A DNA stretch of 64,000 nt from Acholoe squamosa (lineage: Eukaryota > Annelida > Polychaeta > Phyllodocida > Polynoidae). A model generated the notes under the pieces. The model searched no databases, had not been told where the DNA came from, and was given only the letters and a program-made list of their open reading frames with translations. Below, piece after piece: positions 1 to 9,238 of the stretch. Position numbers and translations under genes: made by a program. The stretch lies in the NCBI GenBank assembly GCA_949317995.1, contig OX439047.1, positions 1 to 64,000 of the forward strand, written 5' to 3'. Position 1 is the stretch's first letter. Each line of letters opens with the position of its first letter.

Positions 1-146
1 ACCCTAACCCTAACCCTAACCCTAACCCTAACCCTAACCCTAACCCTAACCCTAACCCCTAACCCTAACCCTAACCCTAACCCTAACCCCTAACCCTAAC
101 CCTAACCCTAACCCTAACCCCTAACCCTAACCCTAACCCTAACCCT
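1..146. repeat. Telomere repeat array, left chromosome end
   Basis: Near-perfect CCCTAA hexamers, the C-rich strand of the metazoan TTAGGG telomere, run from base 1 to about 146, with several CCCCTAA variants. The orientation (C-rich strand reading inward 5'->3') is right for a true left chromosome end rather than an internal block. Coding-like fossil sequence begins immediately after it, with no classical subtelomeric satellite between. Confidence 0.97.
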
Positions 147-159
147 ATACTCCTATCAC

Positions 160-910
160 ACTCTCAAGGCTGGCCTGGTCCGTGCGGGCTTGTCACCTGG
201 GGCAATGAGAGTAGCAGGGGATTTTACTCTGCTGCTGGTACACAGCAAGGTATAGACTGGTTATTTGGGATGAAATCGGTTAGGGAATTCTACAAGGGAA
301 AACACTCTAATAATTGGTTAAGACCAGACTGTCATATTGACTACGATAAGAAATTTAATAAAATGTCTTTCAATGAGTTAATGCATGGTATGCATGAAGT
401 CAAAAAATGTATTAAAAGAGCTAAAGCAGTAGGACCTAAGGGCTTTGAAAATGTTACGGTCAAAGGCTTTGCCGGACACATGAGTTTCATCACTGTCTAA
501 GGTCAATCAGGTGCTTTTGAAGCGGCTCAGTTAGCTAAATATGACCACTTAGTAGAAGATAAAGTAATTGATGGTCGCTTGGTTGATTTTGTTGCGAGTG
601 AAAAGGGTGCTGTAGAAGCCCACATGAGTGCAGAACACATGTCTATCTGTAATGCTAATAACAGCCAGGGCTCCACCTCTTCTACCAGTAATCCTGGCAA
701 AAGCAGATGGCACAAGAACAGGGCTGCAGGGGAAGGGGTGGATTCTGGTAAGCAGGAATTCACCAACGAATGCCTTAAATAGAATTTCACAACATGTGAT
801 TATGATGACTGTAAACGGAAACATTATTCTAGTGCAGGTCCATGCCAAATATTGTGCTAAGATTCCTTTGCTAGAGCTTAAATGGATTTTAAAGGAAGGA
901 TATTTCACTA
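160..910 (+). pseudogene. Coding-like fossil next to the telomere, family not recognised
   Basis: Several + strand stretches here look protein-coding. The longest (270-500) has motifs such as WLRPDCHIDYDKKFNK and KGFAGHMSF, and its reading extends upstream of 270 with GNESSRGFYSAAGTQQG. A following stretch (about 505-660) reads QSGAFEAAQLAKYDHLVEDK. A Cys/His-rich patch resembling a zinc knuckle (CDYDDCKRKH) is visible near 800-830. I do not recognise the family. Because it lies in the same block as Polinton parts it may be a gene of that element, but it could be a separate subtelomeric gene fragment. It is broken and looks old. Confidence 0.4.
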
Positions 911-1890
911 ATTCCTAGCATTTCGACAGCCACCATATCGGTGCGCCCATGTTGCTGCTGAAATTTGGTTCTAAAAGCTCTGGGATGTCATAAAAGTGTA
1001 ATAAACCGTTACAATATATAGGAATGTCGTAAAATTTAAAATAATTATATTTCTTCACCAAATCACCAAGAATCCACCCTGTAGATGACGAATAACAGGA
1101 TTTCAAGTTCGCCAGAAGGCCAGAAAGGGCCTTATTAAGACTCGCTAGGCCGTATAAATGTGAAGCTTGTGCGCAAACAAGTAAGCAATGATTGGTGAGA
1201 TGGTTACTTTGCGGTTTTTGGAGAAGGAAGAATTTATGTTTGATCTTCCAAATATGACGAAATAAGAGCTCTACTCTTGTTATTAAATGTTCGAAAGAGT
1301 TCTAGACACCTTCAAAATTTACATGTTGAGAATGGGGGATCTATCTATGATAAAACTTCCCTGAATAACTGATTTCCCCTGGAGCCAGTTGTCATATACG
1401 TCCTTACACCGCCATAGCTCTCCTCTCTCTACTAGTAGTACTATACTAGGGCTACCACTGCACGAGTATTTCTATTTATGCACCTTTAAGCGCTGCATGA
1501 ACCTGTTTAAATTTAGAAATTAAGCAACTTCAATCAACTTTGAACAAAATTATCAGCAAAAATTAAAGTAGCAAAAGCTGGAGTTTCCTGGAAATTTGAG
1601 CAACTTTTAGTTTTAGTAATGGCCTTATTTCCAAGGGATGAAAGTTGACTTAATTTTTGCTTGGAGGTATGCTTGAATCTGATCAATGATGAATAAATTC
1701 AGCCTCTGAGGTTTCCTTACAGGTGAATTAGATTGACCTAATTCAGCCTTGAAGGTGATTACCCTTGACTAAATTCAGACTTGGAGGTTTGCTGAAAGGA
1801 GATTAATGCTGATTGAATTCAGCCTTGAAGGATTGGTCAAAGGTGATGAAAGTTGACTAAATTCAATCTCGGGCACTTGTTTAAGGGTGA
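911..1890. repeat. Spacer with degenerate ~45-60 bp tandem repeat (about 1600-1880)
   Basis: No gene is supported. From about 1600 to 1880 a degenerate unit recurs four to five times, built on AAATTCAGCCTTGGAGG followed by AAAGGTGAT and GTTGACT. It ends where the integrase chromodomain reading begins. A TATA-like CGTATAAATG (1151-1160) lies before a 25-codon ORF (1188-1265) that I do not recognise and would not call a gene. Confidence 0.5.
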
Positions 1891-2097
1891 TTGATGCAGA
1901 CTGGGAAGGAGATAAAAGGGATGTTCTATCTGGAGGAGGTTCATAAGGTCTACAAGAGTCGTTACGGCAAGAGCAGGTACCTGATAGAAGAGGTGCTGCG
2001 CTACAAGACCATCAAGGGTAAACGCTTAGCTTTCGTGCTTTGGAAGGGTTACGGCAACGAGTTCAACGAGTGGAATCCTGTCAAGCAAATTACGTAG
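1891..2097 (+). pseudogene. Polinton integrase, C-terminal chromodomain fragment
   Basis: The 68-residue reading contains a chromodomain: SRYLIEEVLRYKTIKGKRLA followed by FVLWKGYGNEFNEW, with the chromodomain aromatic residues in Y..E, W-K-G-Y and the closing F/W. Polinton integrases, like those of some Ty3/Gypsy elements, end in such a domain, which binds histone tails and may steer integration. The catalytic core (D,D-35-E) expected upstream is not recognisable, so only the tail of the gene remains. It is followed 20 bases later by the LPSNSS gene, which supports a Polinton rather than a Gypsy origin. Confidence 0.7.
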
Positions 2098-2116
2098 GAG
2101 AAAAAAAATAAAAAAA

Positions 2117-2374
2117 ATGATCATCACCCTACCTAGCAACAGTTCTATGGACTATTACCCTGACAACACCTTGAGCACTTTCAGAACGTGCTTCGACTCG
2201 CCACTCCTTCTGTCAGAGGACCACGAAGCAGCTCTCAGTGAAATCATCCTACAGACAGAATGGAGCAACGTGCGCACAGCAAACTCGCTGGATGAGGCAA
2301 GAAAAGTTTTGAAAAGAGACGAAAAAGACCACGTCCCGAACATGAAACCTTGTGAAACAATGGCACAAGGCTAA
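2117..2374 (+). pseudogene. Polinton-type 'LPSNSS' protein, N-terminal part
   Basis: The reading starts MIITLPSNSSMDYYPDNTLS and continues with a segment ending in LSEIILQTEWSNV. I associate this start (TLPSNSS..YYP/FFP-NTL followed by an L-S/A-E-I-x-x-x-x-W patch) with an uncharacterised virion-like protein found beside capsid and protease genes in Polintons and adintovirus-like elements; that link is from memory. The function is unknown, possibly structural. The reading departs from the family after about residue 60, and the LINE insertion begins near its end, so only the front of the gene is present. Confidence 0.6.
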
Positions 2375-2825
2375 ACTCGTGTGGTGTGGACGGAGCGCGG
2401 CATACAGCGGTTTAACAGCGAAACCTCATTGCTTGGAGTATATTTTTGCAAACCATCGACGTAGGAAGGATATGAGAAAGTTTCTATGGAATCTTTAAAC
2501 CGTCCCAGGCCCTTACCTTGGATATTTTAATGTTTGAAAGATTCGTCTTCATGAAACTGAAGGAAAATCCAACATGGCGGCGCCCATGAAATGTCGATCG
2601 TTACGGTTTGTAAACAAGCTAAATTGATGCCTAAACCTCTAACAGACTATACATGACTGAAGGATTCTCTTTTCTGGGGAATTGTGAGCAGTTTTCACCG
2701 TATATTTGTACAAATTTGAATTATCAATACTGTACATAGCAACTCCGAAACTTATGTCGCAAAAAGCCACTAGAAGTACGAAACTTTCTCCGCACCTAGC
2801 TTTACCCAACCCAACCAGATCAAAG

Positions 2826-4239
2826 ATGGCGGCTTCCGGTAGGACCAAAATCAACATGTTACAAACTGAAAATACTGACTCTGAGGGTGAAGAAACAAAA
2901 TATTTACCTAAGTTAAATTATAAAGCCAGCACTAAGGACCTGGTAGATAAGGTGAATGAACTAGAAGCTCGCTTAGAATCCCAGGAATCCATAAATCAAA
3001 GCACGGTACGGTTGCTACGCGGAATGGAACTTATTTGGTCCAAATGGCTTCCCTGCGAACGAGTCAATGTCAATACCAAAAATTGAACAAAAAATCACTG
3101 AAATTGAGGAATCTGTGTCAACTCATAGTGATAAAATTGAAAGTAATACATCTGAAACTGTAAAAATCCGAAATATAACAGATAAACACGAAGACCAGTT
3201 CACGCGTATTGACGTAGATCGGAAGAAAAAAATCCTAATTCTCGAAGGTTTGAATGAGGATAAGCCTGCAAGCTTAAGAGAAACACTGGATCAGCTTCTG
3301 CATGACCTATCATTGGACTTTAACAATACTGCTGCTGAAGCAATATACCGTAGAGGTAAAAGGAAAACTACAACCCCTCAGCAAAAAAAGAACCCTCACT
3401 TCAAACAACCCAACCGACCAGTAGTTGTAGTGTTTTCCTCTGCTCAATACAAATTGAGAATGTTTGGAAATATCAAGAAACTTCAAGGAAACCCTACATG
3501 GAAGGGACTACACCTTGCAGACGATATTTCACCAGAGGAGAAAAGAATGCAGAAAGACGTAAGGGCTATACAGGCCCTAGCTAGGAACAAAGGTATTGAC
3601 TGTAGTGCAAAGGGTACAAACCTAGTGATTGAAGGCAAGTTATTCTCGTACAAAGAAATTAACAATTTACCGTATGACTTGTCCCTGATGAATGCTAAGA
3701 CGATTGAAACCCCAGACGGGTTAGCTTTCCAAGGAGAACATTCTATTTTTTCTAATCTATACAAATGCCCCATCACATTTGAAAATCAACAGTATGACTC
3801 GGTGGAAAGAGCCTACCATGCAAAGAAATGTGTAGTTAGTAATCAGATGAACATCCTGAGGAGGGTCCTAGCTGCTAAAACTCCTATGGATAGTATGTAC
3901 GCGGCCAAGCAATGTAACATCTCAAACGACTGGTATGACATTGATGAAGAAGTTATGTGTAGATTACTTGAAATAAAATTTGCACAGCCAAACCTACTCC
4001 AAACGTTGGTCAACTCCAAAGGAAAATACCTATACGAGGCTACCTACCACAACACCTATGGTATAGGATACCATCTAGGACAGAGAGACCAAATAACTAT
4101 TAAAAATGTGGCCCACAACCAACTTGAATGTTCCAACAAACTTGGGGAAATGCTCATGAAAATCAGGTATAAGCATACAGGCGAAAACCCACTACCAACA
4201 TCAGAAGAAATTCGCCTACAGGATGCTAAAAGAGACTAA
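2826..4239 (+). CDS. LINE ORF1: coiled coil, RRM-like region and C-terminal NADAR domain
   Basis: ORF1 probably starts at the ATG at 2826 (MAASGRTKINMLQTE). That frame carries an acidic, coiled-coil-prone segment (DLVDKVNELEARLESQESIN). The rest of the protein is in another frame, open from just after 2944 and with an ATG at 3067, so one frameshift lies between about 2950 and 3086. The 390-residue reading from 3067 has an L1/CR1-type RNA-binding ORF1 core at residues ~50-205 (KKILILEGL, RPVVVVFSSAQYKLRMFGNI, ADDISPEEKRMQKDVR, LVIEGKLF), then residues ~218-375 resembling NADAR (YbiA/DUF1768). Matching motifs are GEHSIFSNLY (223-232), VERAYHAKK (246-254), KFAQPN (304-309) and YEATYHNTYGIG (323-334). 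Bacterial NADAR proteins act on riboflavin-pathway N-glycosides or remove ADP-ribose from guanine. Activity here is unknown; the usual D-x-x-W-G is changed to N-T-Y-G-I-G. Confidence 0.85.
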
Positions 4240-4575
4240 TTGTAGTTTGCTACATGGAACTGTTTGGGTATCCCACCCTTTATGATTATATACTTCACTA
4301 GTCTCCTTTGTAAATTGTCTCATTTTGCTTTTCTTCTTTCCCTAAATACATGTTATACAACTGCTGATATGCTGCTACAGTTCAACCCACTTGTACCAAC
4401 CCATGAAAATATATTATACCGGTAGAGGGTGCGGCAATAAGGCCTATGCCCCTTTTGTGGTATATACTTTGAATAGTGTTTATGGAGCCTGGGGGGGCTC
4501 AGACTGTACTTGTGAATGGAAACTCGATCTTGTAACAATGTCTTTTGTAGTAATTAATTTGGAATTACTTGTAGT

Positions 4576-7443
4576 ATGCAACACACTTCACTGAACAACC
4601 TAAATGACACCAAGGGTCTACGTCTGATGCATATGAATGCTCGAAGTTTTAAATGTAATTATGCTAGTATCTGTGCTGAAATATACCCTGCCAATCTTGA
4701 GATTTTTACATTTTCTGAGACTTGGTTTAAGAGTGAGGATGATGAATCGGAATATCAATTTTCTGGCTATACACGCTATAGATTAGATAGACAGGTCCTT
4801 GATGAAAAAGGTGGTATTAAAACTGGTGGTGGTATATGTATTTATATTAAACATGGACTGAAACACGATTATGATAAATTTTCCACGCTATTTCTATCTG
4901 ATTCTAATATTGAACTTCAATGTATAACGATAATCAAGGACCACATGAAACCTATCCTTTTATTCAACATATATAGACCCCCTGATGGGTCTAAAGCTGT
5001 CTTTATTGATATATTAATGGAAACAATCTCTACTATCTATAAAGACCAATATGAAATAATAGCTATGGGAGACTTTAACTTTAACATCAGTGATGATAGT
5101 GACATTGTGCATGACCTCTTGAATAGAATGAAAGGTATAGGCTTAAACCAAGAAATTAAGACCGGTACAAGAAAAAAATCAATATTAGACTTGATCTTTA
5201 CCAATCTAAGAAGGAACTATATCTACACTGGTGTCTGTAACAATTCTATAACTGACCATCTACCAGTTTTCTTGGTAAGAAAGAAATGGAAAATTAAAAA
5301 TGAGAAGATTTATATTACCGGTAGATCGTACTCCAAATTAGACAAAGTTATATTATTGAATGAATTTGATTCCTATGATTGGACTGAATTTAACCTTACT
5401 AACGATGTCAATTGTGCATGGTCCCATATGGAACTAGCTATAAGAAAAACCTTGGATAGACACTGTCCAGTTCACAAGTTTTTGGTTAATAAATATAGGG
5501 ATCCATGGATGTCTCAAAATGTATATGAAACTATCCGTGATAAAAATGCTAAACTATGGAAAGCAAGGCGCACTGGTAATGAGGAAGACTGGAAATCCTT
5601 ACGAGATGCACGAAATAAAGCAAATAAAATCATAGATAAAGCGAAAAAAAACTTCTTTAAGGAACAGCTAGAAACCTACAAAAATGATCACAAAAAATTC
5701 TGGAGAGTTATTAACAACATTCTACCGGGCCACCCGAACCGGTCAAATAAAATTTCTTTAATAGATCATAGTAATAATGATATTCCAATTGACGATGAAA
5801 AAGTTTCAGATTTCATAAACCAGTACTTTGCTAACATAGGCCCCCTGCTTGCCAAGGACTTATATATCCCATGGAAACCTTATGATGAACGTGTGATAAA
5901 CCAAATTGACAATATTGAAACCAATGTACAAGAGGTATCTAAACTGGTATACGATATAAACACGATAAAATCCTCAGCTATTGATAATATCTCTACTGCT
6001 ACTTTAAAAACAATTTTTAAACATGATCCCTCCAAATTAGTTAAAATTTTTAATCTGTCTTTTACTCAAAATTGTATCCCAGATGCTTGGAAAATATCAA
6101 AAGTTACCCCAATCCCCAAAACGGGCAATCTCAAATTAGTAAACAATTACAGACCGATTTCACTCCTACCTCTACCATGTAAATTGCTAGAAAAAATTGT
6201 ACATAATCGAGTATATGGTTTCCTTGTCAAAGAAAATGTACTAACATCAAAACAAGGTGGTTTTAGATCTGGATTCAGTACAATTGATACACTGGCAAAA
6301 TTTACTGATGATATTAAAAGAAATCTTAATGTGGGTAATTCTACAGTGGCTGCTTTTATTGATCTCAAGAAAGCTTTTGATACTGTAGACCATTCAGTAC
6401 TCTTAACCAAAATTCATCATTATGGCATTCGCTCTAACACATATCACTGGTTTAAAAACTACTTAGAAAAAAGATATCAGACAACTTTTGCAAATGGAAT
6501 ACTATCTAACAAGGCTAAAGTGGTATGTGGCGTACCACAGGGCTCAATTTTAGGTCCTTTACTTTTTCTAATTTATGTTAATGATGTTATTAATTGTGTG
6601 AAAAATTGTGATGTTAGACTCTATGCTGATGATACAGTTATTTATTCATCTCAAAATAATTTTCAAAATGCTAAGACATATTTGCAAAATGATCTAGAGG
6701 CCTACGAAACGTGGTGTATACAAAATAAACTATCTATCAATGCCTCTAAAACAAAAATAATGTTCTTCTCTTCTAGTACAAGGAGATTGAACACATTGAA
6801 TGCAAACATTAGACTTAATGATCATCTTTTACAAGTGGTACCCAGCTATAAGTATTTAGGTGTTATACTGGATCCACTTTTACATTATAACAAGCACTTA
6901 AGTAACCAAGTAAAAACCATTGCCTATAAGACCTATAAATTGTGTTTACTAAGAAGATATCTCGATGTTAAATTGGCAATTCAAATTTACAAGTCCACTA
7001 TTTTACCCTACATGGAATATGCGGATATTTGTTTCATGTCAACCTACGACAAATATCTAGATCCTTTACAATATGCACAAAATAGATGTTTAAAGATTTG
7101 CTTAAAAGTTCCCCACTTAACGAATACTAAATATGTACATAATATTACTGGTGTAAACAAGTTGGAGGACAGACGAAATGCCCACTTAATAAATTACATG
7201 TACAATAGATCTAGATGTGATATGTATAAAGACAATAGAAATATAACTACTCGTCTACATGATGCTCCCACTGTGAAATGTATTACCCCAAACTGTTTGT
7301 CATATGCTAGGAGTATAGAATACCATGGTGCCATTGCTTGGAACTCCTTATCAAGGGATCGAAGAAATACCCCTGAATATACTAAATTTAAAAGTGATAC
7401 GAGTACTATTATGAGTAGTTTACTGCCCTATGATGAGGACTAA
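4576..7443 (+). CDS. LINE ORF2: APE endonuclease and reverse transcriptase
   Basis: This 955-residue uninterrupted frame nicks target DNA and copies LINE RNA by target-primed reverse transcription. The N-terminal APE-type endonuclease (about 15-235) shows LMHMNARSF, the catalytic Glu in FSETWF, IYRPPDG, MGDFNFN, LDLIFTN and the SITDHLPVF histidine motif. The reverse transcriptase (about 490-780) shows NYRPISLLPLPCKLLEKIV, QGGFRSGFSTIDTL, AAFIDLKKAFDTVDH, GVPQGSILGPLLFLIYVNDV and the catalytic YADD. YKYLGVILDPLL and LPYMEYADICF mark the thumb region. There is no RNase H domain, and length and order fit the CR1/L2/Crack group. All key motifs are present, so it could encode active enzyme. The first ATG is used; an alternative is the one at LMHMNAR. 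Confidence 0.95.
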   Translation: MQHTSLNNLNDTKGLRLMHMNARSFKCNYASICAEIYPANLEIFTFSETWFKSEDDESEYQFSGYTRYRLDRQVLDEKGGIKTGGGICIYIKHGLKHDYDKFSTLFLSDSNIELQCITIIKDHMKPILLFNIYRPPDGSKAVFIDILMETISTIYKDQYEIIAMGDFNFNISDDSDIVHDLLNRMKGIGLNQEIKTGTRKKSILDLIFTNLRRNYIYTGVCNNSITDHLPVFLVRKKWKIKNEKIYITGRSYSKLDKVILLNEFDSYDWTEFNLTNDVNCAWSHMELAIRKTLDRHCPVHKFLVNKYRDPWMSQNVYETIRDKNAKLWKARRTGNEEDWKSLRDARNKANKIIDKAKKNFFKEQLETYKNDHKKFWRVINNILPGHPNRSNKISLIDHSNNDIPIDDEKVSDFINQYFANIGPLLAKDLYIPWKPYDERVINQIDNIETNVQEVSKLVYDINTIKSSAIDNISTATLKTIFKHDPSKLVKIFNLSFTQNCIPDAWKISKVTPIPKTGNLKLVNNYRPISLLPLPCKLLEKIVHNRVYGFLVKENVLTSKQGGFRSGFSTIDTLAKFTDDIKRNLNVGNSTVAAFIDLKKAFDTVDHSVLLTKIHHYGIRSNTYHWFKNYLEKRYQTTFANGILSNKAKVVCGVPQGSILGPLLFLIYVNDVINCVKNCDVRLYADDTVIYSSQNNFQNAKTYLQNDLEAYETWCIQNKLSINASKTKIMFFSSSTRRLNTLNANIRLNDHLLQVVPSYKYLGVILDPLLHYNKHLSNQVKTIAYKTYKLCLLRRYLDVKLAIQIYKSTILPYMEYADICFMSTYDKYLDPLQYAQNRCLKICLKVPHLTNTKYVHNITGVNKLEDRRNAHLINYMYNRSRCDMYKDNRNITTRLHDAPTVKCITPNCLSYARSIEYHGAIAWNSLSRDRRNTPEYTKFKSDTSTIMSSLLPYDED

Positions 7444-7934
7444 TTTATGATTACTAGGCCATGTGTGTGTTAATTCATATACTTTGAATCAAATCTCCAT
7501 TGTTACAACATTTGATAACTGAGTCACCCCCCCCATGTATCTTTTCTCCATTCTTATTTACTTATCCATGTGTCAAAGTTTCATTCTACTTTATAAGACA
7601 GGTAGGACCAGAAGTATCAACCCATACACTTTTGTGGGGATGAGGTCCTCTGCCTTCTTTTTTGTCCTAATGTAACCCCTATTAAAATATTATTATTCTT
7701 CACTTGATTTCCTATCGATCATAACTGATTAACTATTTATTAATGTACTATGAACAACTCGTGATCATGAATAATATTGTTTCTATTGCTGTGAATGTAT
7801 ATGACCATCATTAAGACAAATAAAGTGAATTCAAACCAAAAAACCGATAAGGGTGGACTGGGCAAAGGTGAACAGGCTGATCAACCTGAAGAAAACGTCT
7901 CAGGAAAGATGAACTGAAGACAAGAGAGTAGTGC

Positions 7935-8231
7935 ATGAATACAGTCGAAATAAACAGAGTGTTGAAGGAAAACGTTCACACAAAACATCATTTCCTAGGT
8001 GTTTTCTCTTGTGACACTATCCCCAAGCACCCTGTCAAGGACACTTGTTTCATGAGTAACAAGGATCCTCAACATTTACCAGGTCAACTTTGGGTGGTGT
8101 TTTACGTGTCGAGGACAGGAGAGGCGTACTACATTGATTCATTCGGTTTACCTCCACTGATCTTTCCTGAGATGTTCTGCTCCGTTCAAGTGGCAGAGAA
8201 ATCGTATTCAACTCCAAGACACTCTTGCTGA
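7935..8231 (+). pseudogene. Polinton adenain-like cysteine protease fragment
   Basis: The reading contains HHFLGVFSCDTIPKHPV, DPQHLPGQLWVVFYVSRTG and EAYYIDSFGLPP. These match the adenovirus-type (adenain, C5/ULP-like) protease of Polintons and adenoviruses, where the His in the LPG.HWV-type block and the Asp of the DSFG block belong to the active site. This enzyme matures capsid proteins, which is why it is a hallmark of Polinton-type elements. Here the usual LPG-x-H-W reads LPGQLW, and only the front half is recognisable, so I read it as a decayed copy. Confidence 0.75.
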
Positions 8232-8269
8232 CACCTGTGGACCTCATTGCTTGCATTTCTTGATCGAGC

Positions 8270-8551
8270 ATGTCGAACAAGACACCCCAAAAAGAGCCTC
8301 ATACAAATGAGCAGAAACCCAAAACTGAGCGACCAGTTGGTGAGTCAAAGGCTCGCGATGATGACGATGATGTGAAGACGGAAGAAGGGTGCTGGAAACG
8401 TGTGCAAGTCATGCAGACAAACATCCTATGTCTGGCCAAAATGGTGTTGGATTTATCCAAACTAGTGCAGAGTATGTTGGAGAAGGTCGACTGTGGGTGC
8501 ACTGACAAAGTGCGACTTTGCGGTTTGCTGAAAGGTAGAGCAAAAAAGTAA
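8270..8551 (+). CDS. Small Polinton ORF of unknown function
   Basis: This open frame of 93 codons starts 39 bases after the protease reading. The first third is charged and disordered (Lys/Glu/Pro, then a run of five Asp). The second half is a hydrophobic amphipathic helix (MQTNILCLAKMVLDLSKLVQ) followed by a Cys pair (CGCTDKVRLC) and a basic tail ending GRAKK. It has no match I recognise. Its position between the protease and the element end suggests an accessory Polinton gene. It is unbroken, but short enough that this could be chance. Confidence 0.4.
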   Translation: MSNKTPQKEPHTNEQKPKTERPVGESKARDDDDDVKTEEGCWKRVQVMQTNILCLAKMVLDLSKLVQSMLEKVDCGCTDKVRLCGLLKGRAKK

Positions 8552-8639
8552 AACGATTGATTGAAATGATGTTTCATGAAAAATAAAAAAAATAAATCAA
8601 CTTATTTCGTTGTGTTTTTATTTCCTACATATGTTATGA

Positions 8640-8987
8640 CACATAAAAAATATACAAAACCTTATTTGCATAATTAGCCCCACCCCTTAGGGGTCACGTG
8701 ACTAATCCCCTAATTAGGTCATAATGGTAGCTACTAGTCCCCTAATAAGGTCACGTTAACATGGTTACCAAAATGCTGGTCTCTAATTGGTTGAGAGGTT
8801 CCACATGACCCGCTAATCCCCTAATTATATCATGTTACCATGGTTACCAGAATGCTGGCCTCTGATTGGCTGAAAGGTGGTCATGTGACCCCCTAAGTAG
8901 GTCACGTTGCCATGGCAACAGGTCACGTGACCAAATGAAGGCCTCTGTACTTAACTATAGTCCCGTTCCGATACATACTATACTACT
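8640..8987. repeat. Right terminal-repeat tract of Polinton remnant 1
   Basis: A gene-free tract made of degenerate ~80-base units repeats CCCCTAATTAGGTCA, GTCACGTGACC and TCTGATTGGCTGA, then ends CATACTATACTACT at 8987. The same kind of tract and closing sequence occurs at 18220-18713 and, more loosely, at 21570-21804. Polinton ends are AG..CT, and read in the other direction this one begins AGTAGTATAGTATG. The CACGTG E-box palindromes and CCAAT boxes (ATTGG) are dense enough to suggest a role in replication or transcription, but that is inference. Confidence 0.6.
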
Positions 8988-8988
8988 A

Positions 8989-9236
8989 CCGTAATCTCGC
9001 GCGTATAAGGCGCGTCTTATACGGGGGGTTTTAGTTCTCATTGTATCCAGAAGGGGGACTCCAAGACCTTTCTTTTGATATGTTACATGCCCCCTCAGCC
9101 ATGATAAGATATATGGGGGCCCAGGGGGGTCCATGGGGCCCAAGTTACACATATGTCTTTGAATTTTGAAAATTCATTCGGTAGAACCTAGGTGCGCCTT
9201 ATACGCGGGCTGCGCCTTATACGCGGGAGATTACGG
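8989..9236. mobile_element. Tc1/mariner-type MITE with TA target duplication
   Basis: This 248-bp element is bounded by CCGTAATCTC... and ...GAGATTACGG, with TA on both sides (8987-8988 and 9237-9238). Inside the terminal inverted repeats both ends read CGCGTATAAGGCGC or its complement. A TA target duplication and CCGTAAT termini fit a non-autonomous mariner-like MITE. A more decayed relative lies at about 30907-31120. It has landed exactly at the edge of the Polinton end. Confidence 0.85.
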
Positions 9237-9238
9237 TA

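Larger units (their letters stand above)
2375..7840 (+). mobile_element. Nearly complete LINE (CR1/L2/Crack group) with NADAR-bearing ORF1
   Basis: This is a two-ORF non-LTR retrotransposon. It has a 5' leader from about 2375, ORF1 (2826-4239), a spacer of about 340 bases, an uninterrupted ORF2 (4576-7443) with endonuclease and reverse transcriptase, and an AT-rich 3' UTR ending near 7840 in an AATAAAG-type tail instead of a long poly-A. ORF2 is intact over 955 codons and ORF1 has one apparent frameshift, so the insertion is young compared with the surrounding Polinton. The 5' boundary is uncertain by tens of bases because no target-site duplication could be fixed by eye. Confidence 0.85.
147..8987 (+). 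mobile_element. Polinton/Maverick remnant 1, left end lost at the telomere
   Basis: The segment from the telomere junction to the TACTATACTACT end at 8987 carries Polinton-type parts on the + strand: an integrase chromodomain (1891-2097), an LPSNSS protein start (2117-2374), an adenain-like protease (7935-8231), a small ORF (8270-8551) and a terminal-repeat-like tract (8640-8987). A LINE of about 5.5 kb is inserted within it. No DNA polymerase or capsid gene is seen here, so the copy is incomplete and broken in several places. Its left end is missing, probably lost where the telomere begins. Polintons are large self-synthesising DNA transposons with AG..CT termini; the family call rests on the protease and integrase tail. 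Confidence 0.75.

Noticed and set aside
1188-1265. 25-codon ORF behind a TATA-like sequence
   Set aside because: Too short and without recognisable content; left as a note in the spacer.
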